Below, one piece after another: positions 41,945-53,969 of a stretch of DNA of 64,000 nucleotides (the stretch's first letter is position 1; the number at the start of each line of letters is the position of its first letter). This DNA is from Nosema muscidifuracis. Its lineage: Eukaryota; Microsporidia; Nosematidae. Under the pieces are notes generated by a model that worked only from the letters and a program-made list of their open reading frames with translations, was not told where the DNA came from and did no database searches. A program made the translations under genes and the position numbers. Location of the stretch: contig JAIOKI010000006.1 in assembly GCA_028335825.1 (NCBI GenBank), positions 496,001-560,000 on the forward strand, written 5' to 3'.

Positions 41945-43401
41945 TGGGTATATAAAAATTAAAATATATTAATAAATTTCAAAATAAAAAGTTATATATA
42001 TTTTATTTTGAAATTATAATCTAAATAAATACCAAAATAGTCCTTATTATCTTCATATGTCAAGATTAAATCTTTTAACTTTCTTAAATCATGAAGCTAG
42101 TTAATGATAAATTAAAAATAATTTTTAATAAAGTTCAAAGAGAATATAATCAAAATCACAATTTTCTTAATTAAAATTTTATATTAAGAAAGAGTATAAC
42201 AAGCATTTTTCTTCACCAGATACTTCTGAAGCACAAAATGCAAGATTGTAAACAAATAAACAAACTAGAATAAATTTGTTAAATAAATCAATTTTTTAAT
42301 TAAAGTCATGTATTTTTAGAAAATATTTAAATCAATTTTTTGTAAAAATTCATCTAAAAAACTAATTTTTAATATCATTGAACCAGTAAAATCCAAAATT
42401 AGTCAATGATGATATAATACAGCACTTCCAATCTATCATTTTTTTAAATTTGTAATTTAATATATATTAATGTAATGAAGTTATCAGTTAAAATATAAAT
42501 TCTAAATCAATACATTATTAAAAATATTCTTTTGATAAAAAATTAGAAATTATAATTTTAATCTATTTTAAGGAATTATTGGTAAGTTCAAACAATAAAA
42601 TAAAATTCAACTTTTTCATTATTTTGGCGAAATGAGAGTATTATCTATAGAATATATAGTTGGGTATATTGTAATATTTATGAGTTTAGTTTCAAGTATA
42701 TGTCAATGAATCAATATTAAAGCTTCTTTTGCTCATATTTTTAAATGGTATTTCTTGTACTTCATGTTATTCTTCACGTTTGTATTCCAGTGTTAAGCTT
42801 TCAATAATTTTGTATATAGTAATTATGTTATTTAGGCCTGTATGCGTGAAGTTTTACCGGACATCATTCTAAATTTATCATTGTATTTTGTTGCTATCTT
42901 ATTCAGATTATAAAAGATGGGTTAGTATGGTATTAAAACTAAATATTTTAATTTCAAAATTTCTTCATTTATTTTTGTGCTCTTCAATTCATTACTTACA
43001 AGAATATCTTAAGTTGCATTAATTCTATGCTCTAAAAATGAGATCCACATCTGGACACTAACTTTAAGATCTTTAGTATCATTTACAGTACTCTGAACTG
43101 TAAATATGTTTCAATTTAATACATAATTTAACTTCTTTTATATATTCACTGTGGTACTTCGTCACCAAGTCTTCCCATGTTATAAAAATGGAATTATCTG
43201 GACTTGTACATTGCTCCGCAGTGGTTTGCTAGCAAGTCCCATTTATGTTTATTCTCTACTTCGATAGTCATTAGGTTAGTAATGATATAATTTCTTAATA
43301 TTTTATCAACTAAAGCTTATTTAATTATTATCTTTAATTTTAAGGGATACTTGTATTCATCATAATTAAATAAATATTTAATAGAACTTTTAGTTATAAA
43401 T
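41945..43401. other. 1.5-kb gene-free region with decayed element fragments
   Basis: About 42620-43330 is less AT-rich and contains the block at 43095-43135 shared with the fragments at 6880 and 37640. No intact frame. The rest is AT spacer. Confidence 0.4.
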
Positions 43402-43625
43402 TCTTCTTATTAGTGATTCAGAAAAAAATATTGGTTTAATAAAAGATATTTATTTCATTATATAAGCTAAATGTTTTTTCTTATTAGTGATTCAGAAAAA
43501 AATATTGGTTTAATAAAAGATATTTATTTCATTATATAAGCTAAATGTTTTTTCTTATTAGTGATTCAGAAAAAAATATTGGTTTAATAAAAGATATTTA
43601 TTGCATTATATAAGCTAAATGTTTT
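43402..43625. repeat. 74-bp tandem array, three copies, entering a gene's 3' end
   Basis: gtgattcagaaaaaaatatt starts at 43413, 43487 and 43561 (period 74). The rightmost copy contains the stop codon (43598-43600) and final codons (LAYIMQ) of the minus-strand gene; the copies to the left are untranslated duplicates of that gene end. Confidence 0.92.
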
Positions 43626-45220
43626 TTTATAGGTAATTCCTGTAAATTTTCTTTCCGTAGTATCTTATTATATTCATTCAATTTAAAATAGAACTCTCGA
43701 TTTTGATTGATAAGCGGGGGCTTTTTAGTTAAATGAGCAAATATATCTAAGATTGCGGCTTGTTGATATTGAAGAATATATGTAATATTTTCTAAATCTT
43801 TTAAAACATACTTAAATATATTTAAAACCGAATTATCATCTTTAGTTACCTGTAGTTCATCAAATATATCGTTATATAATTTTTTCCAATGATATTTATC
43901 AGCATCATAGTCCTCTGATAAATATAATTCGTTAAGAACTTTTCCGAACAATATCATTAAATAATTAAAATGGCAGACTCGAGGGCTATGTCTGAAATTA
44001 AGAATCCTAGATTTTATATTTTGTTCGAAGACATTTTTGTAAACTATTTCTAAACAATTTTTTATCCTATGATCTTCATCCAAACTTCTTAAAAGAAAAC
44101 TTATGTTCATTATATTTTCAAATTCATCAATTCCTATAATATCAAGATTTCTAAGTATATGGAAGAATATTATTGTATATGATGAGTAATGTGACTCCAT
44201 TATTTTGTTAATGATCAAAATCTTCATATCATCAGTCATTGAATAATATAGTAAAGTAATTGATAACAAATCATTGTTTTTAAGATTCAATGAAAAAGAA
44301 AAAAATTCTTTTATCTCGTCGAAGATTTTTTTAGAAATATTTCTATTGCTCAATGAGTATGAATACTCTTTTTCATTAAGATTCAAATGGTCTTCAAAAA
44401 AAATATAAGGAAACTTCTTATCAAATAACTGTTGAGTTATAATATTATCGAGTGGGTTTTTAGAAGTTTCAACGATAAAATAATCATAGACTTCTGGATT
44501 ATCGTAAAATAGAATATAATTTTTATAGCTAAAACTTTTGAAAAGTTCCTTAAGTAAATTTTCGTCTGACAATTTCGAAAATTCATGGTCTCTTAAAATT
44601 TCTATAAAATATTTTTTAAAATTAAAATCTTTGTAATTTATAATGAAGCAATATAAACTATTATTTTTTTTAAATATGAAATTAATTATTATATCATCAT
44701 CTCTATAAATGATTTCAGAAGATCTTAATCTCTCTCCAAGAGATACAATTAATAAGTTAGTATCCATAATTATCTGTATTCGGCGATCTTTATGATATTC
44801 TTCAATAGATTTTTTAAATAAAGAAATTTCTTTTTTTTGATTTTTGAAAACAGAACATGCTGATATATTATAGATTATATCGTAATCAATGACTATATCT
44901 TTAAAAGTCTGGTCAAGAAGCTCTTTGAAAGATTGAGTATCATCATTCTCATGTTTTATTATAATGTTATCTTTTGAATCTAAATAAAATGATAAATCCA
45001 TATAATTAATTAAAAATTCATCATCTCCACCAATAAAATGTTCTATCCACTTGATCTCAGAAGCAAAAATATCTATATTAATCAATAAATGTCTTTTTCT
45101 CAAATTAATTTCTTCATATTCTTTATTATTGTATTTTTTAATTATTGTATCTTGTATATCTTCATAAAAGCTTATAAATGAATTAGATGTTATTATATTA
45201 TAAATATGTAGAAAAATCAT
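43598..45220 (-). CDS. Large putative secreted protein, family A
   Basis: 540 residues. The leader MIFLHIYNIITSNSF is followed by the family A opening (FYEDIQDTIIKKYNNKEYEEI), an acidic body and the core YTIIFFHILRNLDIIGIDE near residue 345, which aligns with the YIILL core of the 25710 and 28767 genes. NYKDFNFKKYF around residue 190 aligns with EFNYKK in the 62829 copy. CCC (plus-strand GGG at 45221-45223) directly abuts the ATG. Its 3' end lies in a 74-bp tandem array. Secretion is supported by the leader; function unknown. Confidence 0.76.
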   Translation of the reverse strand: MIFLHIYNIITSNSFISFYEDIQDTIIKKYNNKEYEEINLRKRHLLINIDIFASEIKWIEHFIGGDDEFLINYMDLSFYLDSKDNIIIKHENDDTQSFKELLDQTFKDIVIDYDIIYNISACSVFKNQKKEISLFKKSIEEYHKDRRIQIIMDTNLLIVSLGERLRSSEIIYRDDDIIINFIFKKNNSLYCFIINYKDFNFKKYFIEILRDHEFSKLSDENLLKELFKSFSYKNYILFYDNPEVYDYFIVETSKNPLDNIITQQLFDKKFPYIFFEDHLNLNEKEYSYSLSNRNISKKIFDEIKEFFSFSLNLKNNDLLSITLLYYSMTDDMKILIINKIMESHYSSYTIIFFHILRNLDIIGIDEFENIMNISFLLRSLDEDHRIKNCLEIVYKNVFEQNIKSRILNFRHSPRVCHFNYLMILFGKVLNELYLSEDYDADKYHWKKLYNDIFDELQVTKDDNSVLNIFKYVLKDLENITYILQYQQAAILDIFAHLTKKPPLINQNREFYFKLNEYNKILRKENLQELPIKKHLAYIMQ

Positions 45221-46769
45221 GGGCTTTTTTATTAAATTTTTTAATTATCTTTTTTTGATTATTTTTTTTAATTAACTTTTTTTATTCAATTTTTATTTAT
45301 TTGTATACATATTTTTATTAATTTTGTATACATTTAAAACAAAATTTTTTTATCAATTTTTTAATAATTTTAAAAATTTAACATTTATCAATGTTTCATT
45401 TATGTTTGTTATTTACTCGCTTATAAGCCAATTAATTCATCTTTAAGTTAATTCTTTGTATAATGTTTATAAAATTATATTAATAGTCATTGTCGTGTTT
45501 AGAAAAATAACTATACTTATCTATTTATCACAGATTTTTTAAAAATAAATTAAATTATTAAGAAAAAAAATGATGAATAACATATCAACAGTATATAACA
45601 AAAATAGTAAACATTATAGAATTTTTAATATATCTAGTCACAAAATAGTATAATGACGTTTTTTATTTTATTTTTTTTTTAATTTTAAAACTATAAATAG
45701 ATTCTGCAAGAAGAAGAGTTTTTTATATAATTAATATTGATAAAAGATTTGAATATCTGTAAAGTACTATTTTATTTTTAAGATTAAACAAAAATTGAAT
45801 TATTTATTTTTTTTTCATTTTTATACATATTTATATTCATAAAAATAAATTATCAACATATTTCCTGATTTAATATAATATAATTATTACAATAAAAAAG
45901 TTTAAGGGTTATTAAAATTATTTTGATAGCAAATAGTGAATCATCTATCTACAATAATATTTTTAATCTTCATACAACTCATTATTGTTATCAAAGATTT
46001 AGACTTGATTTTTAAAATTTGATTATTTATTATTGATTGAATCAACAAAATTTTCTAGTAAATGACTTTTAAAACACAAAATATACTTGCATATAATATC
46101 AATTTTTATAATGATTTAATATAGAAATACTTATTTAATACAATAATTGTTAATTAATAGTTCTCTCGAAATATATAATTTCTTATGTATGTTTATTTTT
46201 CGTAATTTAAGATAGCGATTAAATTGTTATTAAAAATAAATAAAATCTGTATTAAAATTTATTTCTTATATAGATACATAACATTGAGTCATCTTACAAT
46301 AGATTTAATCATGATATCTCATTTTTATAGTTTAGTTCTATCATTTATTTATTTTTATTCATATCTTAAAAAAGTAGTTTTTAGTTTCAAGATTTAGCTA
46401 CTAAACATATCAATTATTTTTTTTGAATAGAACTAGATATTTTAGTTCTCATATAACAATAAATTAGTCAAATGTTTAGTTTTCCGATCAATTCTTATAT
46501 AATCTAACTCTCTAATATTTTAATGTGATGGTACTAAACATTTGTATATAGATTTTATATTTATACATTATTAATTTGAGCTTTCATTTTTTATAAATAA
46601 CGTTATATACAATTTTCTAAATTAATTTTTTCAGAAGTGTGTAAATTTGTGTGTTTTTATTTCTAAATCATATTTCATTTTTTAGAAAAAGTCAGCCGAT
46701 ACACAATTTAATAACTATTCAATTTTTTTTTAAAAAAAATCTAAAAAGTTTTAATTTTTAACCTCTGTT
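45221..46769. other. 1.5-kb gene-free divergent region
   Basis: Very AT-rich with long A and T runs. No gene. TTTTTAACCTCTGTT at 46755-46769 directly precedes the transporter ATG. Confidence 0.5.
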
Positions 46770-48491
46770 ATGACGATAGAATATAAAACAAAATATTATA
46801 ACAAAATTATTTTTAGTACCATAAAAATTATTATATCAAATCCCATATTTAAAATATCAATTGTTCCAATTATTATATTATCAGTTGCTGCTGCTAAATT
46901 TGGTGTATATGTTCTTATCGTAATAGGAGATATAGAAAGATACGTAAGTAGTGATATCAAAAAAGATCATTCTAATAATCTAATTGTAAAATATTTAACA
47001 TTTAATTTATATCATTATGCACTCATCTTTGTCAATCAGTGTATTGTCTCTTTCTATATACAGACAATTATCAAAGAATCATTTGCTGTATTAACTCGAG
47101 AATATATTCTTGTAAATTATGATAAATATCACTCTCTTGGATCTGGACAGATTCATTCTCTTATAGAAAGAAGAATAATGGCCATTAGTGAATTTCTTAA
47201 AGTCTTGATTTTACGTGTGTTTCATGATCTTTTTTATGTATGTATGGCTTTTTATGAAATGTACGTTAGAGTAGATGAAAGAGCATTCTACGCCAATATT
47301 GGAATATTTACTTTTTATTTAATATCTATTCATTTTATTATTAAAATGAGAGCAGCTTTCAGATTAAATTATAATGATTCTTATAACAAAGTATCTAACA
47401 AATCGTATGGAATTTTAGTAAATTATGATGTAATAAAATCTTATAATAACGAAGTATATGAACTTAAAAAACTTAATAAAGAATTAAATGAATTAGAAAA
47501 TAGAGGTATCGTATTTGATACTATGACATCTTTAGCAAAGTTTGTACAGAAAAATTTATTAGTAGTTCCTAACGGATTGATATTTTTTTTGAGTCTAAGT
47601 GGAATATTTTTTACTAAAATGACTAACAAATATGGATTTATTCTTTACAAAAAACTATGGCTTACTGTAAAATACAAAATTGAAGAGATTTCTACAGATT
47701 TACTGAAGGTCACTCAATATTTAACTGACATTTCTGATTCTAGAATTGTAGAAGAAAAGCTTGATAATGATCATAAAGGTTTAGATATAGAAAAATTTAA
47801 TAAGAATATCGTATTTGATAATGTTACACTTAGTATACAAGATACAATTATAGCTTCTAATGTTAATCTAACAATTAATAAGGGAGATAAAATAGCTATA
47901 GTTGGTAAAAATGGATCTGGAAAATCAACTTTCTTAAATGTTCTTCTTAGAATGAGAAATTATGAAGGATCTATTAAAATAGATAATCAAGAAATGAATT
48001 CTATTTCTAAAGTATCACAAAGAGATTTAATTTCTTATATTCCACAGAATCCAAGTATTTCAGAAGGGACTGTCTTAGAAAACTTAGTATACGGTAATTC
48101 AGATATTTCTAATGACAAAGTTATTGAATATTGTACCAAATATGGTACACATAAAATATTCTCAAATCTTCAGAATGGATATGAAACAGAAGCTGGAGAA
48201 ATGGGCAAGTATCTTAGTGGAGGACAGAAACAGAGAATAAGTTTCATGAGAGGAATTATTAAAAATGGAGATATTTTCATTTTAGATGAACCTACATCAA
48301 ATTTAGATAAAACTTCAGAGTGTGAAATTATTGAATATCTTTTTACTACATTGAAATACAAAACATCAATAATGATCTTACATAATTCCAAATATTTACG
48401 AAAATTTAACAAGATATTTGGGTTTCATAAGGGATCAATTAATGTTTACAATAAGTATGAAGACTATTTGAAAGATTCTGATCTTTATTAA
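46770..48491 (+). CDS. Atm1/ABCB7-type half ABC transporter
   Basis: 573 residues, a half transporter with an N-terminal membrane domain (about six helices, residues 15-320) and a C-terminal ATPase. ATPase motifs are intact: Walker A GKNGSGKS (379-386), Q-loop YIPQNP (423-428), signature LSGGQ (482-486), Walker B IFILDEPTS (502-510) and a His in ILHN. The membrane domain carries the Atm1 hallmark NYDVIKSYNNE (218-228; NYE.VK.FNNE in Atm1). Atm1 exports a sulfur or glutathione-linked compound from mitochondria for cytosolic Fe-S assembly; in microsporidia it would sit in the mitosome membrane. It is shorter than yeast Atm1 (~690), with little targeting sequence. Start: AACCTCTGTT just before the ATG. 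Confidence 0.88.
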   Translation: MTIEYKTKYYNKIIFSTIKIIISNPIFKISIVPIIILSVAAAKFGVYVLIVIGDIERYVSSDIKKDHSNNLIVKYLTFNLYHYALIFVNQCIVSFYIQTIIKESFAVLTREYILVNYDKYHSLGSGQIHSLIERRIMAISEFLKVLILRVFHDLFYVCMAFYEMYVRVDERAFYANIGIFTFYLISIHFIIKMRAAFRLNYNDSYNKVSNKSYGILVNYDVIKSYNNEVYELKKLNKELNELENRGIVFDTMTSLAKFVQKNLLVVPNGLIFFLSLSGIFFTKMTNKYGFILYKKLWLTVKYKIEEISTDLLKVTQYLTDISDSRIVEEKLDNDHKGLDIEKFNKNIVFDNVTLSIQDTIIASNVNLTINKGDKIAIVGKNGSGKSTFLNVLLRMRNYEGSIKIDNQEMNSISKVSQRDLISYIPQNPSISEGTVLENLVYGNSDISNDKVIEYCTKYGTHKIFSNLQNGYETEAGEMGKYLSGGQKQRISFMRGIIKNGDIFILDEPTSNLDKTSECEIIEYLFTTLKYKTSIMILHNSKYLRKFNKIFGFHKGSINVYNKYEDYLKDSDLY

Positions 48492-50199
48492 TTTTAAAAG
48501 TCTTAGCATATAAAATTAATTTTATTACGTGTTTTTTGATCAAATTATTTAAAAGATATTATAAATTGATGAATTTAGGTAAAATTTCATTTCATTTTGT
48601 ATAAATAAAAATGATTTTAGATATTATTTTAACTTCATTTATACATCGTTCTCTAGTGCCATTGATATTATTATTAATTCAAATATTTTTTTTTATAGAA
48701 TCTAAACTCTTTTTGATTTTTTTAAAGTAATGTTAGTTAATAATTTGAACATGAAAAGATTAAAATAATAAGTAAAAATCCAACCTATATTTTAATTTTA
48801 TCAAATGTATCTCAGAACAAAGCCTACTTGTAATCTAATTAAATACTTTTATATCAGTTTCTTGTTCCATATTTTCTTTTTAATATTATAAAGTAGTTCA
48901 TGAATGTTTCTATAATTTTCTGGTATGTATTCATGATTTTAGAATAAGATAGGCCAATTCAATCTATATGCTTATTGTGATAGTTGACTGTTTAACAATT
49001 ACAAATTTATTATCTTCGTTTTGTATCTATAAACATAAATTAATAAATAAATTTATCGTGTTTTTCTTATTCAACTATTATAAGATTATATTTAACCTTA
49101 ATTGATAATTTCTTTATGATCTTATCAAAAAACTACAGTATAATTTGAAATTATTTCTGCTTTTCAATAATTTTTTTAACTATAAAATTACTTTTATGAT
49201 TGTCGGCTAAAAATGTTATCTAATACTTTATTATACTTTCTAATTTAATATAAGACAGCATTTTTTTCGTATCTTATTTAAGTTTAACCTCTGTTTTTTA
49301 TTTAAATATTTAAAATATATTTACCTGTATCTCTTATTAACAAATTTAATCTTGTATAAAGTTTAGAGTTGTTTCTTATTTTGCTTTATAATCCTCTTGA
49401 GTATCATAAAGAAAGATTATTAATCAAAAATAACAGGTTAAAATTGTAATTTTAGATTTTTGTGATTGCATTTTTCTTGTATAAGCATATTTTATTAATA
49501 TATTGTTCTTATGGAGCCTAATATATAGCTTTTTCTTTTTAAACTTTTATTATATCTTTAGAAAATTTAAGATGGTATTTAAGGTGTATTTTTCTTTGCT
49601 TATAATTTAAATTACGTTATATCTCTCACATGTTACCATTTCTTATCATTTATGTTATTATTTTTATAATATAGTAATTATACTTATGATATCTAATTTA
49701 CACTGTAAAGATAAATTTTCTTTTTGCTCGCTGGTTGTCTAAATAATTTTTTTTGATCTAGAAACATAAATATTCTTGTTTTACGTTAATGACAGCTGGG
49801 TTATTATTTATTACAGCTAAATCATGTTAAATATATCAATTGAACATATTTTTTCAATTTAAATTCGTGAAAAAAATTCTATATTTTTAGTAAGCAGTAA
49901 ATATAATTCTATATTAAGAATAATTATAACTCGACTTTGTTTTGTATACTCAGACTTATAAAATAATTTATCAATTCGCTTGCAGTATTCTCATTTTTAA
50001 ACAAATTTTATAATCATGTATTAAGCAAGTGAATTGTAATCTATGATATATTTTCTTAACTAATTTTGATGAGCAAATATAAAAGAATAAAAGGCAAATA
50101 ATAATAAGCACTTGTCCTAAATTTAAATGTTAACAATTTTTTAATTGTTGGGTATTATTTCGATATAATAGATTTATGATATTCTACTATTCTGTAAAG
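48492..50199. other. 1.7-kb AT-rich gene-free region
   Basis: Spacer-like DNA with many T runs. No frame with a start motif and no repeat array seen. Confidence 0.45.
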
Positions 50200-52990
50200 A
50201 CAATTAAACGTTTGGAAACAACGCATTGAGTATGTTAATTAACAGAGTCAAAAGCTCTATTAAACTTAATTCATATTATTTTATATTTTGTTTATATCAT
50301 GTGCTAACATATTACACAATTTACTTTTATATATATTTATTGATAGTTATTACTTACATATTGAGTCAATTAAAACGTTGGAAACAATTAACAAACAAGA
50401 AAGCGCGAAATTTAAACCAAAAAAAATTTATCTCTTAATATTGACGCAACGTGATTACAAAATTAATAGTTTAATCGGGACTTTTTTACTACACCATCAA
50501 ATTATGAATATGCCTAATATACTATTATCAAAGTTACCCAAATTTATAAAACCAAGATTAAACCTTTCATAATAATCAGATTACTAAAGATTCATGAATT
50601 AATTAAATATATAATATAAAAAGATAATTTTGAAGAATAAAACGTTTAGAGCTTACAAAAAAGAACGCTCTATCTAAATATAGATATTTACAAGTTAATA
50701 TTATCATTGGATGATCATTTATTGATGTATTATCAAAAAATTATAAACTTTAAAAAAGAAAACATGCTGTATGAATTGTATGAGAATAGTTACTATATGC
50801 ATTTAAAGAGAGATGCTTTAAAACCCGAGATCAGTCAAAATGAAGTAAAATAAATCTAAAGGAAAATGTGGAAACCCGTAAATTAAAACGAGGAAGACGA
50901 ATATAAAAATAGAGGAACTCATTTAGGTTCTGTTCTAGAAATAGGAAACTCTATTATATTCGAATAAATCGATAAGTCATTTAAAATTGTTAATTATTTT
51001 TTTTGCTGGAAGATAGCTAGAACGGACATAATATATAATTACTTTATCAAGAAAATGACAGCATTAAATATATAGAACAATCAAGGAATATGCTTAGATT
51101 ATAAAGGAGAAAAGAATGTTTCCGTAGAGAATAATCTAATTGATCCCATATTAACTTCATTGACAGAAAAAAACTTTAGACCGACAACATTTATGTCTAA
51201 CTTATACAAAATAACTAAAAAATCTGTTATTGAGGTGATATAAAAATTGGTGGAAAAATATAGCATATTATCTGAAAATAAAAAGGAACTTTGAGAGAAG
51301 CATAAGGTAAAACCGAAACAAGTACTTATAAATCATTACAAAAACAAAGCTTACGGTTATAAGTTAGAAACAGAAAGGTAAACTTAAGAAGACATTTAAT
51401 TTATTATATTATGAGTACATTCACAAATTTGTATAAACATTAGGACTGTACTGTTTTTAGCAAACTGTCTAATGTATAACAATCAATGGGATATACTTTA
51501 TAAAAAGTCACTAGAGAAAGCTTATCTTTGTACTATTTCTGATATGCCTTGATCCGCTCAGCAAATTATTTATGCAATAATCTGCATTTTGTAGACGACT
51601 TAAAAACGTCTCCAACTAAAACATGTATATTAAAACACGATCGATGAGAAAATTAGCTTCTTTATGATTGTAGGATTAGAAATATATTAAAAAATTGGTT
51701 ACAAACACAGAAGCATACCAAGAAGAAGCCAAAGCTCTAGAAACCTTCTAAGTTTATATCTGGGAATATAAAATGCAGATCACGTAAGCTTCTCGAAGAA
51801 AACCCTCAGAAAATAATATAATCAATGCAGAATAAAATAGAGTAACTCTGCAAGACATCTAAAAATTCAAGAAGCTCAATTAGTGTCATCAATAAATATA
51901 TATGCATTGCTATATAAACTACCACGTTAGAATTTACAGCAACAAGCCTAATATATAGAAAAAAAGACTATAATGTCAGAGAGATTTTGATAAGATCACA
52001 CGCAATTAAGCAGCTCTCATGTAGAGAACACTTGTATTTACTGATAAAAGAAATAAAAAGATGACTTTCAGGTATAAAGTTTAAATATGAGAGAATTTTA
52101 TTATCAAGGGCTTATGTTTAAAAACACTTAAAAGAGCATTCATAATAGAAAGACGATTCTAAAACTCGAGAACGAATACGAAACACACTTTTTTAAAATT
52201 ATCATTTCATAAAATAATATAACTATAAAGAAGATATATGTACAGAGATATTATAATAGAATTAGCGATTATTTGAATATTGGGAATGAAAAAGTTCTAT
52301 CTGGACTACAGAAACATATTCCCAATAAAAGAAGAAGCATTGTGTGCATTATAAGATAGATATTTTTCATTTAAAAAAGACAGCAGAAGCCTTATTGTAA
52401 CGAGGGAACGAAATTAAGATACAACCTAGCCACCCAATGCAAGAGAAATCTTTCACACGATTATATTAGAAGACATGACTAAGTACTAAGATTTTTACAC
52501 AACAAATTGTTCTATATACAGATTCAAGAGCTCAAAGAAGATTTGAAATCACTTAGTACAAGAATGTATATCTAATTAAAGAGCAGAAATTAGGGTAGAT
52601 ACAAGAATAAATACAAAAAGCTGGATATATAAATAACTTAATAAATTAAAAGTAGAAATATTAATCATTGATTAGGAATTAACTCCTTTGACAATATGAA
52701 GACTTTTAATGTTTATAGGAAATACAATTTCTATCTTTTAGCTAATCAATGTGGTTCAATGATAAAACTATATAAACTTTTATGTGATTACATGGTAATT
52801 AAGTACCAAAAAGCTTATAGTAAAAATATATGCAAAATAATGATTTAAAATAGTTCTCAATTTTTTAACGCTAGAATATAGACATAAAATGTTGTTTTTT
52901 AAGCATAAATAGTTGGAAATTTGATCGAAGAACGAGACAAGAAAACTTCTGTCTATAATTAAGAAGTTATATAACCTTAAATTTTTCATC
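50200..52990. mobile_element. Decayed mobile-element-like stretch, family not determined
   Basis: About 2.8 kb with a composition unlike the flanking spacer (more G and C, few long A/T runs, codon-like texture on the plus strand) yet no long open frame. It resembles the stretch at 19690-21220 in texture. I think it is an old inserted retroelement or transposon. It is broken many times over. No terminal repeats or target-site duplication identified. Confidence 0.4.
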
Positions 52991-53108
52991 ATTTAAATTT
53001 ATTTACTGATTTTGGATCAAATGATATGAGTATCAATTAAAAATTATAACTGATTGAATTGAACAAAAAAAATATTCTAATTATATAAAATTAATTTCGT
53101 AATTTTAA

Positions 53109-53969
53109 TTATACTTTTTCCGCCACTGAAATAGTTTGACATTTAGAATATCTTTTTTTAAATAGCGTATAAGTAAAATAACCTAAAAAAGAGAACATTG
53201 TTATTCCAATTAAGCACCCAAAAGAATAAATAACAGTCGAATTTCCATCATATTCATAATTAAGAAGAGAAATAGACTGATCTTTATTATCGAAGATTTC
53301 ATTATTATCTTTTAATGATCTAACATTTCTTATATAATTATTTTCTTGTTTAGAATGTTCTGCTTTTACTGCTATTTTGTCAAGCCCAATAGATTTTTTA
53401 ACATCATTAATTTGATATTCAAAGTAAGGATTTCTACAACCTTCAATATAAGTTTGTTTTAAGAATCTTCCAAAACAAACAGGATCCTCTTTACATTCTT
53501 CTTTAAGTTCATACATAGCACACTGCAATTTATCAAAATATTTTTGATTATCATCACAAAGATTCATTATTGCTTCTTCAATTCTATAACCTAAGGTGGT
53601 GTTAGAATGAAAATCTTTATAATCAAACAACTTACCATCAGAAATTCTTATATCATAGTTATCACAATAGACATGGTTTTGCAATAAGAAAAGATTATTA
53701 GATTTTATATTATGACATATATAATCAAAATAAACATCTCTAAAAGAATCCAAAACACAATTTTGATTACACTTGCACATTTCTCTAGTAAATTGTATCA
53801 TACATCTTGGAAAATCCGTAATATAGTTTACAACTTCTGCAATCTCAATTTCATGATTTCCTTCACAATAATTTTTAGTATATGTTAGATAATCCTCTCT
53901 CCATTCTTTAAATTCACTATTGATATCAGACCAGCAAAATTCTGATTTCTTACAAAGTTGTTTTTTCAT
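53109..53969 (-). CDS. Cys-rich membrane protein, family B
   Basis: 286 residues. Sixteen or so cysteines are spread over residues 5-185 (LCKKSEFCW, FPRCMIQFTREMCKCNQNC, CHNIKSN, CDNYDIR, LCDDNQ, CAMYELKEECKEDPVC, GCRNPYFEYQI), followed by a linker and one membrane helix near the C-terminus (about 247-270: SFGCLIGITMFSFLGYFTYTLF) with a short basic tail. The Cys pattern implies a disulfide-bonded extracellular or luminal domain, yet no N-terminal signal peptide is visible at this ATG, so the true N-terminus may be missing or the protein may be tail-anchored. Its paralog at 58064-58846 shares the order of cysteines (MCKCNQ, CHNI, CAxYELK). Function unknown. Confidence 0.72.
   Translation of the reverse strand: MKKQLCKKSEFCWSDINSEFKEWREDYLTYTKNYCEGNHEIEIAEVVNYITDFPRCMIQFTREMCKCNQNCVLDSFRDVYFDYICHNIKSNNLFLLQNHVYCDNYDIRISDGKLFDYKDFHSNTTLGYRIEEAIMNLCDDNQKYFDKLQCAMYELKEECKEDPVCFGRFLKQTYIEGCRNPYFEYQINDVKKSIGLDKIAVKAEHSKQENNYIRNVRSLKDNNEIFDNKDQSISLLNYEYDGNSTVIYSFGCLIGITMFSFLGYFTYTLFKKRYSKCQTISVAEKV

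Noticed and set aside
50226-50572. Overlapping small frames at the left of the decayed stretch
   Set aside because: No start motif; they share a region that looks like a broken old element.
52780-52992. Minus-strand 70-codon frame
   Set aside because: Right end of the decayed stretch, no start motif.
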